A stretch of DNA of 64,000 nucleotides from the NCBI GenBank assembly GCA_030148425.1, contig JASBTM010000017.1, positions 1-64,000 on the forward strand. Direction: 5' to 3'. The position numbers were made by a program, and so were the translations under genes. The notes beneath the pieces are model-generated. The model was not told the origin of the DNA, made no database searches, and worked only from the letters and a program-made list of their open reading frames with translations. Origin of the DNA: Hyphomicrobium sp. (GTDB taxonomy: Bacteria > Pseudomonadota > Alphaproteobacteria > Rhizobiales > Hyphomicrobiaceae). Shown one piece after another: positions 37,290-46,173 of this stretch (its first letter is position 1; every line of letters begins with the position of its first letter).

Positions 37290-38558
37290 ATGACGCTATT
37301 CCGACCCCACTCCACGCTGAACGGCGCGAGCCCGCATAGCGAACGCCCCGCAAGTCCAGTCCCTTCGCGCCCCGCCAACAAGGCGGCGGTCATAAAGGAT
37401 GATGCGAAGGCCATCAACGTTGCCAAACGCCTGGCGCCGATCTTCGCCGAGGGCGCCGCCGAGCGCGATCGCCTCCGCAATTATCCGTTGAAGGAACTCG
37501 ACCTGTTTTCCGAGAGCGGTCTTTGGGGCATAACGGTTCCGAAGGCCGACGGAGGAGCAGGAGTTTCGCTCGCTACGGTTGCCAAGGTTTTCTCGATCCT
37601 TGCGGCAGCTGATCCGTCGCTGACGCAGATCTCGCAAAATCATTTCGAGCTGGTCGACGTCATTCGCGCGACGGCGAGCCCCGAGCAACGGGCCGAGCTT
37701 TTGGGCGCGGTTCTCGCCGGTTATCGGCTCGGCAACGCATTTTCCGAGTCGGGTGGCAAGAACGTCGAGGATTTCTCGACGCGGCTCACACGCGACGGTG
37801 ACGGGTACCTCGTCAACGGCGAGAAATTTTATTCGACGGGCGCGTTGTTCGCTCATCTCGTTCCCATCGTCGCCCTTGATGAGGACGGACATGTCGTGGT
37901 TGCGATCGCGGATCGCGATAGTCCGGGACTGACGGTCGTTGACGACTGGTCCGGCATAGGCCAGCGCACAACAGCGAGCGGTACCGTGACGCTCGAGAAC
38001 GTGGCGATCCCGACCTCGCGCGTTCTTCCTGCGCACCTCGTTTATGAGCAACCAAGCGCGGCGGGTCCGCAAAGCCAGCTCATTCACGCGGCCATCGACC
38101 TCGGTATTGCGGAAGGTGCGGTCGAGGCAACGATCGATTTCGTCAAGCATCGCGCCCGGCCGTGGATCGACAGTGGCCTCGACAAGGCGGGCGATGATCC
38201 GTTCACGTTGCGCGATATCGGCGATCTCAAGATCCGTCTTCACGCCGCCGATGCTTTGCTAGAACGAGCTGGCCATCAACTCGATGAGACGCTCGCCAAT
38301 ACGACCGAGGACAGCATCGCGCTTGCCAAAGTTGCGGTCGCCGAGGCGAAAGTCCTGACGACGCAGATTGCGATTCTGGCAACGAACAAGTTGATCGAGC
38401 TCGGCGGTTCGCGCGCCACGCTGGCGAAAAATGGATTCGACCGGTACTGGCGCGATGCCCGTACGCATACTGTGCATGATCCTGTGCGGTGGAAGCCATA
38501 CGCGATCGGTCAATATTATCTCAATGGCGTGAAGCCGCCGCTGCATTCGTGGATCTGA
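37290..38558 (+). CDS. SfnB-family flavin-dependent oxidoreductase, copy 2
   Basis: 422 aa, paralogue of the preceding gene with the same landmarks: SGLWGITVPKADGGAGVSLA, NAFSESGGKNVEDFSTRL, YLVNGEKFYSTGALFAHL and the C-terminal HTVHDPVRWKPYAIGQYYLN. An extra Pro/Ser-rich leader of about 25 residues precedes the shared fold. The tandem copy argues for two successive or two differently specific flavin-dependent steps, or a heteromer. It ends 4 bp before the ligase gene. The exact substrate is unknown. Confidence 0.87.
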   Translation: MTLFRPHSTLNGASPHSERPASPVPSRPANKAAVIKDDAKAINVAKRLAPIFAEGAAERDRLRNYPLKELDLFSESGLWGITVPKADGGAGVSLATVAKVFSILAAADPSLTQISQNHFELVDVIRATASPEQRAELLGAVLAGYRLGNAFSESGGKNVEDFSTRLTRDGDGYLVNGEKFYSTGALFAHLVPIVALDEDGHVVVAIADRDSPGLTVVDDWSGIGQRTTASGTVTLENVAIPTSRVLPAHLVYEQPSAAGPQSQLIHAAIDLGIAEGAVEATIDFVKHRARPWIDSGLDKAGDDPFTLRDIGDLKIRLHAADALLERAGHQLDETLANTTEDSIALAKVAVAEAKVLTTQIAILATNKLIELGGSRATLAKNGFDRYWRDARTHTVHDPVRWKPYAIGQYYLNGVKPPLHSWI

Positions 38559-38562
38559 GATC

Positions 38563-39936
38563 GTGACGCAACACAGTCAGATCGCGCGTCCACTCGACGA
38601 ATTGGAGAATTTCGCGCGCGACAGAGGCGTGAACTTTCTGCGCGTAGAGATTCCCGATCTGCACGGAATCGCGCGCTCAAAGACCGTCCCGATCAAACGT
38701 CTTCGAGCGTTGGCGGAAAGTGGTCTCAATTTTCCACTGCCGCCGGTCGCGCTCGATGTTCAATGCGAGGCTGTGCAGGGCACGGGCTATATCGAAGAGC
38801 GCGGCTATCCGGACGTCACGCTGCAGCCGGATTTCTCGACCTTTGCCGTGCTCTCATATGCGCCCGGAACGGCGAGAGTAATCTCGGACCCTTATCACGC
38901 CGAGACAGGCGAGCCGGTACTGGCGGCCACCAGGACGGTCGCGTCGAAGGCGTTCAGCAAAGCCGCCTCTCTAGGTTTTGACGTACTCAGCGGCTTCGAA
39001 TATGAATTCTCTCTCCTCGACGCCGCGACGCTAGCGCCCGTCACCCACACGGTGCGCCAGTTCGCGTCATTCGACGAGCAGGATCGCGGGCTTCTCTATG
39101 AAATCTCCGATGCGCTGTCGGCGTTCGGGATCGATGTCACAACATTCAATCTCGAATATGGCCCCAGTCAGTTCGAGGTGAATTTCGCGCCGGGTTGGGG
39201 GCTTCGAGCGGCGGATCATGCGTACTCCTTCAAGACAGCGGTAAAGGAGATCGCGGCCAAAGCCGGGCGGCTGGCGAGCTTCATAACCAAGCCCGCCATC
39301 GACCGCAGCGCCAACGGCCTTCACTACAATCTATCGCTCTGGAGCAACGGCCGGAATGCTTTCGCCGATCGATCAAGCGTGGATGGGCTGTCGGCGGTCG
39401 GGCGCCACTTCATTGCCGGCCAACTGCACCATGCGCCAGCCCTAACCGCCCTCTTCGCGCCGACAATCAACTGCGCCAAGCGCTTCCGGCCGCATTCGTT
39501 TGCGCCGTTCGAAGCCGATTGGGCATTTGCCAACAGAACGGTGGCGCTTCGTGTCAAAGGCGTGGGGGGCGAAAATATCCATGTCGAAAATCGGCTCGGC
39601 GCCGGTGCTGCGAATCCCTATTTGGTCGCGGCAGCGACGCTGGCGGCAGGGTTTGACGGCATTCGCCGCGAACTCAACCCACCGTCTCCTCGCGACGCCG
39701 GAGATGAGACGACGCGTTTTGCGAAGTTGCCGACGAGCCTTGAAAGTTCGCTCGCGGCCCTCGAGGCCGACGAAATTCTCGCCGCATCGCTCGGCGTGGA
39801 ATTTGTGCAAGTCTTCACTGCGGTCAAGCGCCACGAGATTGCGAAAGCAAGGCGGGCCGTCGACAGTTTTGACGACCCATCGTTCCGCGACCGGGTCGAT
39901 CCCTGGGAGCTGGCGGAATTCGCCAACGTTCTTTAG
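38563..39936 (+). CDS. Glutamine synthetase-family ligase (possible gamma-glutamyl-amine ligase)
   Basis: 457 aa from GTG 38563, 4 bp after the preceding stop. The glutamine synthetase fold is clear: N-terminal beta-grasp (FLRVEIPDLHGIARSK), the Glu box GFEYEFSLLD, the SQFEVNF strand, SANGLHYNLSLW for ATP/metal binding and the C-terminal NRTVALRVKG... ENRLGAGAANPYL. Length and lack of the adenylylation loop fit the GlnT/PuuA/FluG-like branch rather than housekeeping GlnA. In an operon with a permease and monooxygenases, gamma-glutamylation of an imported amine is an attractive role, but this is inference. Confidence 0.84.
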   Translation: MTQHSQIARPLDELENFARDRGVNFLRVEIPDLHGIARSKTVPIKRLRALAESGLNFPLPPVALDVQCEAVQGTGYIEERGYPDVTLQPDFSTFAVLSYAPGTARVISDPYHAETGEPVLAATRTVASKAFSKAASLGFDVLSGFEYEFSLLDAATLAPVTHTVRQFASFDEQDRGLLYEISDALSAFGIDVTTFNLEYGPSQFEVNFAPGWGLRAADHAYSFKTAVKEIAAKAGRLASFITKPAIDRSANGLHYNLSLWSNGRNAFADRSSVDGLSAVGRHFIAGQLHHAPALTALFAPTINCAKRFRPHSFAPFEADWAFANRTVALRVKGVGGENIHVENRLGAGAANPYLVAAATLAAGFDGIRRELNPPSPRDAGDETTRFAKLPTSLESSLAALEADEILAASLGVEFVQVFTAVKRHEIAKARRAVDSFDDPSFRDRVDPWELAEFANVL

Positions 39937-39953
39937 CTGAGGCATTTGTCAGG

Positions 39954-41033
39954 ATGAAATTCGCCTACTGGAGCACCAACCTCGGCGGCGTTCTCTTCAG
40001 TTCCGCTCGGCAAAGCGCCGAACCAGACTTGCAAACACAGATCGAGATTGCGCGCCGGGCGGAAAATGCGGGTTTTGATTACACGCTGGTGGCGGCGAGA
40101 TTTCTGTCGACGACAGGCGCGGCGCCGGATCTCTATGATGCGCTTGCGTCCAGCACGGCGATTGCGGTTTCGACCAACAGACTGAATGTTATTGCTGCGA
40201 TTCATCCTGGTCTCTGGCATCCGGCGATGATTGCGAAGTATTCAGCGACGGTGTCGTCCGCGACGGGCGGGCGGTTCCACATCAACATTATCAGCGCCTG
40301 GTTCAAGGACGAATTCACACGCCTTGGCGAGCCGTGGCTCGATCACGACGAGCGCTATCGTCGGTCCGAGGAATTCGTTTCGGTACTTCGAGGGCTGCTT
40401 TCTGGCGAGAAGTTTTCTTTTGCCGGCGACTTCTATCGGGTGCGCGATCTGACGTTCCGGCCGGCGCCGCCGCAATCGCTCGAGATTTTTCAAGGGGGCA
40501 GTTCGCTCGCTGCACGTGCGCTCGCCGCCCGCCAGACGGATTGGTATTTCATGAATGGTGACAGCGTCGAAGGCGTCAGTCAGCAGATCGCAGAGATTCG
40601 GAAGCTGGCCGAGCCACTTGGCCGCAAGCCTCGCTTCGCGATTAACGCATTCGTCGTTCTGCGCGATACAGAGAAAGAGGCGGTCGACGTCTTAGAAGAC
40701 ATCATCGCTGCCGCCAATTCCGACGCGGTGGAGGCATTCCGCGAGCACACTAGAGGTGCCGGGTCGTCGACGAAGGATCGGATTGGCATGTGGGCGAATT
40801 CAAGCTTCGCCAATCTCGTGCAACCGAATGATGGATTCAAGACCGGATTGATTGGCACCAAGGAGCAAATTCGGGAACGCGTCCGAGCGCTCGAGGCAGC
40901 GGGCGTCGATTTGATCCTTTGCGGATTTCTGGATTTTCTCGAAGAGCCGAGCCGTTTCGGCGCGGCGGTCATCGAGCCGGCGCGCGCGCGTGCTTCGGCG
41001 CGGATCACGGCAAACGCACCAGTATCCACCTAA
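39954..41033 (+). CDS. LLM-class FMN-dependent monooxygenase, SfnG-like
   Basis: 359 aa. Bacterial-luciferase-like TIM barrel (MKFAYWSTNLGG, AGFDYTLVAARF, the HPGLWHPAMIAK block, GGRFHINIISAW). The stretch FKDEFTRLGEPWLDHDERYRRSEEF is typical of the SsuD/SfnG branch that oxidatively cleaves alkanesulfonates or dimethyl sulfone with FMNH2. No flavin reductase is encoded in the operon, so reduced FMN must come from elsewhere. Start ATG has an AGG immediately upstream. SfnG is my best guess, with SsuD or another sulfone monooxygenase possible. Confidence 0.83.
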   Translation: MKFAYWSTNLGGVLFSSARQSAEPDLQTQIEIARRAENAGFDYTLVAARFLSTTGAAPDLYDALASSTAIAVSTNRLNVIAAIHPGLWHPAMIAKYSATVSSATGGRFHINIISAWFKDEFTRLGEPWLDHDERYRRSEEFVSVLRGLLSGEKFSFAGDFYRVRDLTFRPAPPQSLEIFQGGSSLAARALAARQTDWYFMNGDSVEGVSQQIAEIRKLAEPLGRKPRFAINAFVVLRDTEKEAVDVLEDIIAAANSDAVEAFREHTRGAGSSTKDRIGMWANSSFANLVQPNDGFKTGLIGTKEQIRERVRALEAAGVDLILCGFLDFLEEPSRFGAAVIEPARARASARITANAPVST

Positions 41034-41069
41034 TTACTAAGCGCTGACAGCAACGCGCAGGTTCAAGCC

Positions 41070-41894
41070 ATGGCAACATCACTCGCAGAACTCGATACCG
41101 ATATGGAAGCGGATGGGAAGTTCGTTCGGCTGAGCAGCGGTCTTCGCTACCACTATCGGGAGCGTGAGGGGCAAGGACCGCCGGTCCTTTTCCTGCATGG
41201 GTATGTCGATTCCTCGTATAGTTTTGCAGCTCTGATCGGGGGACTTGCGCACGGGGGACAGATTTTCAGTCTGGATTTCCGTGGGCATGGGAACAGCGAT
41301 CCGGCGCGCACATATTCCATCAACGACTTGGTCGCCGACGTGATCGAGTTCGCCACGCGTGTGATCGCGAAGCCGGCGTATATCGTCGGCCATTCAATGG
41401 GGAGCGTTGTGGCGCAGAGGGTCTCCTCACTCCGTCCGGATCTCGTGTCGAAGCTCGTGCTTATCGGCGCGGCGCCAACGGCTGCGAAGCACGCTGGGCT
41501 ATCGGAGCTTGGCGTCGAGCTCGCACAATTTCAGGATTGCATCCCGCGAGAGTTCATCGAGGCTTTCCAGCGCAGTACGGTCTACGCGCCGGTTTCTGAG
41601 TCCGTCATTCTGGGCTATATCGAAGAAAGTCTCAAAGTGGCGCTCAGCGCATGGCGCGGCGCGCTTTCAGGGCTTGTTGACGAGCCGGCCGATGCGGTGC
41701 AGCCCGTCGAGGTCCCGACGCTTGTGCTTTGGGGCGAGAATGACGGGCTCTTCGGCGCTGACGACCAGGAAAAGCTTACAAACGTGATCGCGGATTATCG
41801 GCTGATCAAGTATCCGGACGCGGGCCATGCACCGCATTGGGAGTTTCCCGAGCGGGTCGCGGCGGATATCGACGCATTTCTGAGCGGCCGATGA
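41070..41894 (+). CDS. Alpha/beta hydrolase
   Basis: 274 aa. Oxyanion motif FLHGYVDSS, nucleophile elbow GHSMGS (Ser109), acid in WGENDG (Asp225), His253 in DAGHAPHWE, all at the expected places for an esterase, lactonase or C-C hydrolase of this fold. Last gene of the operon, 36 bp after the monooxygenase. It could hydrolyse an ester, amide or lactone produced by the upstream enzymes; the sequence does not say which. Confidence 0.88.
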   Translation: MATSLAELDTDMEADGKFVRLSSGLRYHYREREGQGPPVLFLHGYVDSSYSFAALIGGLAHGGQIFSLDFRGHGNSDPARTYSINDLVADVIEFATRVIAKPAYIVGHSMGSVVAQRVSSLRPDLVSKLVLIGAAPTAAKHAGLSELGVELAQFQDCIPREFIEAFQRSTVYAPVSESVILGYIEESLKVALSAWRGALSGLVDEPADAVQPVEVPTLVLWGENDGLFGADDQEKLTNVIADYRLIKYPDAGHAPHWEFPERVAADIDAFLSGR

Positions 41895-42022
41895 AGAAAG
41901 AGGAATGCCGAACATATAATTGGGCGTCGACATTGCTGGCTCTGCTGTTTGGGTGGAGATCTTTGAAAAAAACTTCGTTAGAGCTCCGCGAGCCGAGCCT
42001 TATTTTAATTGGGGTGCATAAG

Positions 42023-42118
42023 AGAATCGCCGCTCGAACAACCATGACGAGACGCGGATCACGGCTGCGCTCCATGGCCACGGTCGCAATGATCCGCAAC
42101 CGGTGCTCGCAACTGTCT
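42023..42118 (+). repeat. 96-bp perfect inverted repeat, left copy
   Basis: Every base is the reverse complement of 45614..45709; matching stops sharply at both ends. The right copy lies inside the methyltransferase coding sequence (codons about 21-52). The left copy is an isolated inverted piece of that coding sequence, so it arose by copying. The pair encloses the packaging cassette. Confidence 0.95.
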
Positions 42119-42440
42119 CGTTCAAAGTTCGGAAGCAAGCCCCGAAGACACGGCGATCACGCGAGCCGTGCGCGTGATTGAAAAGCTCCTCACTGATCCG
42201 TCCGCCAGTACGGAAGAAATTCAGGATGCTCGTCGGTACTTCACTTTTGAGTTGGACATTCGAGACAAAGATGGCCGGATACGATCAACTCTGTCCAGCC
42301 GAACAGGAACTGGTCCGGGCGGAGAAGGGCAGCTACCATTTTACATTGCGATCGGTGCGTCACTTGCTGCCACGTATCTGAATAAGCGCACCGAGAAGAT
42401 GGGGCCGCCAACTTCCGACACGAATGCGTACTTCGCGGCA
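42111..42440 (+). pseudogene. C-terminal stub of an SMC/Rad50/SbcC-like ATPase
   Basis: From about 42117 a frame without a start reads RRYFTFELDIRDKDG then GTGPGGEGQLPFYIAIGASL. This is the ABC signature motif with the preceding strand, as in SMC-like ATPases of the SbcC/MukB/JetC kind. Walker A, the coiled coil and Walker B are absent. The coding character ends before the terminase stop. The stub begins exactly where the 96-bp repeat ends, so the gene was cut by the rearrangement. A possible GTG start at 42168 gives a hybrid frame to 42650, but its second half is antisense to terminase and not real. Confidence 0.6.
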
Positions 42441-42497
42441 GAAGTCGAGGGTCGTCTTCAACCAATGGCGGGTGTGCAACTAAGCGAAGAATGTCTG

Positions 42498-43925
42498 TCA
42501 GACCAGGGACCGAAGTCGGCTACGAAAGAGCCCGAAATCCGTGGAGCCGAGGAATTGCACGGTCGAGTCGACTTGATCGTCGAATTTGCAGTGGGGGAAC
42601 TGGAAGATCTCGGCTTCATAGGCCGCCAGCCACGGCGCTTCGACAGGTAGCCAGACGAGGCCCTGCTCGAACTTCACTGTCTGCTCCTGCGCGCGCTCGA
42701 CCTTGCCCTTTTCGGGTCCACGCGAAAGCAGCCACGGCTGGTTGCCCATCATGTTGAAATGCTCAATGAGGCTGATGCCACTGGCCTTTCTCTCGACGAT
42801 GACCAGCTTGGCGTTCCATTTCGCTTTCTGAACTTTGACTTGATTGACGAGGTCCACGAAGTTGGGGCGGTCGCGCCAGACGTCGAGCAGGTAATAACCG
42901 TCCGGGCACTTCGCCCAGGTCGTGCAGACCGTGTAGGAGTTGGTCTCGTCGCCTTGATAGGCGGTGTCCCACGATTGAATCACCGCCTCGACTTTCGCTG
43001 CACCAGGGGCTTTTTGATAGCGTTTCACCCAGGCATTCTTGAAGATATAACCGCCTGGCGGCAGCGGGCACTGATTATACTGAGCTTCGAAATCATGTTC
43101 GCCCATGTCTATTTTTAGCTGTTTGAGATCCGCCGTATTATGCCGTGACCACTGAAGTATCGATCCCTCCCCTATCCAAATCTTGTCCCCTCCAGCGACA
43201 ATGTCGTAAATCTGTTTTTTGGGGAATATGGCTGGAAGTATCAGTTCTTCCCAGCCCCCTTTCGCGATGAGATGGCCTGGCAAATCCTCGGCGTGCAATC
43301 TCTGTCCGACAACAATGACCCTGCCCTTCTTTGGGTGATCAAAACGGCTATGAATCGTTGAGTTGAACCAGTGGATACAGCTCTCGCGTGCCGTCGGTGA
43401 ATGCGCCTCGCTGGCCTTGAGCAAATCGTCGACGATAAAAAAATGCGCGCCGCGCCCAGTCACCGTACCTCCGACCGACGTTGCCAACCGGTATCCCCCT
43501 GCAGTCGTTCCGATCTCGGTCTTATTCTGTAAGTTGGGATCCAGGACTGTTCGGGGAAACAACCTTCGATAAAAAGGCGACCGCATCAGTCGTAAGGTAT
43601 CACCGCTGAACTTCTCGGCGAGCGAGGCCGCATAAGATGCACAAACGATGCGTGTCTTTGGGTTCTTGCCGAGCAGCCAAGCTGTGTATGCGATCGAAAT
43701 CAAATAAGTCTTCAGATAGCGTGGTGGGATGCAAACGAGCGCGCGCCGGACTTCGCCGTCATACACCTTCTCGAGCAGCCGGGAGATGATGCTGATGTGA
43801 CGAGACATCTCGAGCATCCCACCTTCCAACACCGGAAAGGCACGAATAGCGAAGGAACCAAACTCGCGACGGCACAAGTCATCGACGATCCTTCGTAGCT
43901 CCAACGGATCAGCCATCGGATTCAT
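42498..43925 (-). CDS. Phage-type terminase large subunit
   Basis: 475 aa DNA-packaging motor. ATPase part: a P-loop of the variant IPPRYLKT (the Gly-Lys-Ser form is altered, as is usual in this terminase branch), Walker B FFIVDDLL and a VVGQRLHAEDL motif. RNase H-like nuclease part: SWDTAYQGD, VIVERKASG and FDDQVDS. Length is normal. The ATG overlaps the DUF5681 gene by 17 bases. No portal, capsid or tail gene is present, so this is an isolated packaging module, perhaps from a decayed prophage or satellite. Confidence 0.9.
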   Translation of the reverse strand: MNPMADPLELRRIVDDLCRREFGSFAIRAFPVLEGGMLEMSRHISIISRLLEKVYDGEVRRALVCIPPRYLKTYLISIAYTAWLLGKNPKTRIVCASYAASLAEKFSGDTLRLMRSPFYRRLFPRTVLDPNLQNKTEIGTTAGGYRLATSVGGTVTGRGAHFFIVDDLLKASEAHSPTARESCIHWFNSTIHSRFDHPKKGRVIVVGQRLHAEDLPGHLIAKGGWEELILPAIFPKKQIYDIVAGGDKIWIGEGSILQWSRHNTADLKQLKIDMGEHDFEAQYNQCPLPPGGYIFKNAWVKRYQKAPGAAKVEAVIQSWDTAYQGDETNSYTVCTTWAKCPDGYYLLDVWRDRPNFVDLVNQVKVQKAKWNAKLVIVERKASGISLIEHFNMMGNQPWLLSRGPEKGKVERAQEQTVKFEQGLVWLPVEAPWLAAYEAEIFQFPHCKFDDQVDSTVQFLGSTDFGLFRSRLRSLV

Positions 43926-44325
43926 CCTTTTTCTTGAAGACGTGAAATTTTTCGCGCAATGCGATCCATGCCTCGAGCGTTGCGTAATCCGCGGCGGATT
44001 CTTCGGGCGATGGCGGAGCCTCTTCCGGCGGATCGTATCTCTCGTCGAGCTCTTTCTGGATCTGAAAAGCCTTCAGGTCGCCGTTAGCGGCTTTCTGGGC
44101 TACTTGATGGTAACCCAGTTCCTTCTTGGACATGGTCTTCTGTTTACCGTCCATGGTGACGGTGACTTTTTCTCCGAATGCTTCCAGGTAGAGCGTCTTC
44201 TGGTTCTTCGACCCTTTAGGTCGGCCTTTCGGGTTCGGTGATTGGCCGCCCTTCTTCCACCAACTTTCTGGATCGGTTTTGCCCTTGCCCCACTTCGAGG
44301 ACTTCGGGGGCTTCTTCTCACTCAT
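43909..44325 (-). CDS. DUF5681-domain protein next to terminase
   Basis: 138 aa, very basic at the N-terminus (KKPPKSSKWGKGK) with the DUF5681 hallmark SPNPKGRPKGSKN and an acidic, Pro-rich middle (PPEEAPPSPEESA). Proteins of this kind usually sit directly upstream of terminase large subunits in alphaproteobacterial prophages and may act as the small terminase or DNA-recognition partner; that role is inferred from position. Start overlaps the methyltransferase stop by ATGA, and its end overlaps terminase. Confidence 0.83.
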   Translation of the reverse strand: MSEKKPPKSSKWGKGKTDPESWWKKGGQSPNPKGRPKGSKNQKTLYLEAFGEKVTVTMDGKQKTMSKKELGYHQVAQKAANGDLKAFQIQKELDERYDPPEEAPPSPEESAADYATLEAWIALREKFHVFKKKDESDG

Positions 44326-45770
44326 GGCTGCCCTTCCCAGTCGGCAGCACGCTGCTCGACGAGTTCGGCGAAGGTCAAACCGGTATCGACATGCACGGCG
44401 CGATCGCCGGTCAGCCGTTCCCAGCGCCGGATGGTACGATCGACATACTTGGGATCGAGCTCGATGCCGCGGGCCTCGCGATCACAACGCTCGCCGGCGA
44501 CGATCGTCGTGCCCGACCCTGCGAATGGGTCGAGCACCACGTCGCCGACATTGGTCACGTCAAGGAGCGCATCGACGACAAGTTCAACGGGCTTCGGTGT
44601 TGGATGGTCGGCGAGTGCCTGGGCGGCAGATGATCCCCGCCGGTTAGCACCCGGATAGGTCCAGACGTTGGTGCGATCTCGACCGAAAACACCCAACGCC
44701 ACATTATTTGTGGCCGGCGACTTTCCGTTGCAGAATACGCCGATAAGCTCGTGGCATGACCGGTATAAGCCGCCCATACCGCCCGACCCTTTGTTCCAGA
44801 CGGCTACATTTATGCGATCCAGGCCGGCATCGCGCCCCGCATCAAGCAGGAGGTCGATCTGACGCCAGTCCATGCAGGCAAATAAAACCGCACCTGGTAA
44901 TAGGGAGGCCCGGCAAAGACTGAGGTATGTTTTTAGGAACTGGTGGAATTCGGCCTCGCTCTCCTTTCCCGCAAACATGAGGAAGTCTTCATGCTTGTGC
45001 TTGCCAAGACCTCCGACGAAACCTTCGATCTTGCAATTGTAGGGCGGATCGGAGAAGGCCGCATGTGCCGCGCCTCCGCCGAGAACGCGCTGGTATGACG
45101 CCTCACGGAGAGCGTCGCCACAGAGCAGCAGGTGACGACCGAGGCGGAATAAATCGCCAGATCTGCTCGTCGGATCAACCGCCGCGTTGTCTGCTTCGCC
45201 TTCCCCCAAATTGCTTTCGATCGGAAGAGGTTTCAACTTGATCTGATCGATCTCAGGCAGCGTGAAACCAGTCGAGATCAACTCGATCCCGTGGGACTCG
45301 ATTGTGATCATTCGGTCGCGTAGCTTATCGAGGTTGTATTTGCCGATTTCGCCGATACGGTTGAGCGCCAGACTGAGCGCCTCCAGCTCCACCGGGTTGA
45401 GATGGTCGACGACCCGGCATTCGATCGTCTCGAGGCCGAGCCGGACCGCCGCTTCCCACAGGACGTGTCCTGCAACGATGGTGCCGTTCTTGTCGATCAG
45501 GATCGGCAGCACCATCCCGAACTTCATGATGGATCGGATCACGCTTTCGAGAAGCTGCGCTGTCGTCTCGCGCGTCCTATTCGCCGACGGACGGAGCGAG
45601 TTCACGGGCTTAAAGACAGTTGCGAGCACCGGTTGCGGATCATTGCGACCGTGGCCATGGAGCGCAGCCGTGATCCGCGTCTCGTCATGGTTGTTCGAGC
45701 GGCGATTCTTAGTTGCCGTCTGAAGCTGCTTTTTTAGAGTTCGTAAGTTAGTGGTGTCTTTAGCCGTCAT
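44322..45770 (-). CDS. ParB-like N-terminal domain fused to DNA methyltransferase
   Basis: 482 aa from ATG 45770. Residues about 53-150 are a ParB/Srx-like domain (LPILIDKNGTIVAGH). Residues about 205-450 are an N4-cytosine/N6-adenine methyltransferase with DPPY at 241-244 preceding DPFAGSGTT at 414, the beta-class order. No restriction endonuclease is nearby, so it is probably a phage-type orphan methylase that marks the replicon. First gene of the packaging cassette. Codons about 21-52 are duplicated in inverted orientation at 42023-42118. Confidence 0.88.
   Translation of the reverse strand: MTAKDTTNLRTLKKQLQTATKNRRSNNHDETRITAALHGHGRNDPQPVLATVFKPVNSLRPSANRTRETTAQLLESVIRSIMKFGMVLPILIDKNGTIVAGHVLWEAAVRLGLETIECRVVDHLNPVELEALSLALNRIGEIGKYNLDKLRDRMITIESHGIELISTGFTLPEIDQIKLKPLPIESNLGEGEADNAAVDPTSRSGDLFRLGRHLLLCGDALREASYQRVLGGGAAHAAFSDPPYNCKIEGFVGGLGKHKHEDFLMFAGKESEAEFHQFLKTYLSLCRASLLPGAVLFACMDWRQIDLLLDAGRDAGLDRINVAVWNKGSGGMGGLYRSCHELIGVFCNGKSPATNNVALGVFGRDRTNVWTYPGANRRGSSAAQALADHPTPKPVELVVDALLDVTNVGDVVLDPFAGSGTTIVAGERCDREARGIELDPKYVDRTIRRWERLTGDRAVHVDTGLTFAELVEQRAADWEGQP
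45614..45709 (-). repeat. 96-bp perfect inverted repeat, right copy
   Basis: Partner of 42023..42118. It lies within the coding sequence of the methyltransferase, so this is the original and the left copy the duplicate. The distance between inner ends is 3495 bp. Confidence 0.95.
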
Positions 45771-45952
45771 ACTTAACGCTCGCAGTGTGAATGGCTGATC
45801 ACCCAAATACGCGGTTCAAGGAACCAAAAAGTGGGCACTTTAAGTTCAACTGCGAAACGACTCAAGTGCTATGCATACTAATAGGCGCCTCTATCTCATT
45901 TGTGCACTTTAATTGCATTATAAAATTACCGATGTCAAGAGCTAGCCGGAAC

Positions 45953-45994
45953 CTATCGTTGCCTGAGTTTCCTGAGCGCCTTGGTCAGAGATCT
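45953..45994 (-). pseudogene. C-terminal stub of a paralogue of the 62568-63065 gene
   Basis: The minus strand reads SLTKALRKLRQR then stop, matching ALTRALRKLRKR at the end of the gene at 62568. In both places the 16-mer TGTGCACTTTAATTGC lies exactly 52 bases beyond the stop (45901 and 62516), so the downstream flank is shared too. The rest of the gene is missing; IS-related sequence follows. Confidence 0.55.
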
Positions 45995-46173
45995 CCAACG
46001 GACTCTCCGCTACGACTTCCTCTGTCAGAAAGCTGAGCTTCGATGTCACAGTGGTCGAGCTGGGGGATCGATACGTCTCCACGAGGCCATGGGCAGACTC
46101 CTGGGTGGGCCGCACGCTTTGCGCACTAACGGGCGTCCCAACTGTCGCGTCCTTTCGAGAAAGCTTGATGCGC

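Noticed and set aside
42168..42650. 160-codon frame starting in the ATPase stub
   Set aside because: Only the first half has protein similarity; the second half is antisense to the terminase C-terminus, so it is a chance hybrid rather than a gene.
42498..43925. Defective Walker A in terminase considered as loss of function
   Set aside because: The IPPRYLKT variant is familiar in this branch of alphaproteobacterial terminases, so it is not evidence of decay.
42023..45709. 96-bp inverted repeats considered as terminal repeats of an insertion sequence
   Set aside because: The right copy is internal to a coding gene, there is no transposase between the copies and no target-site duplication was seen.
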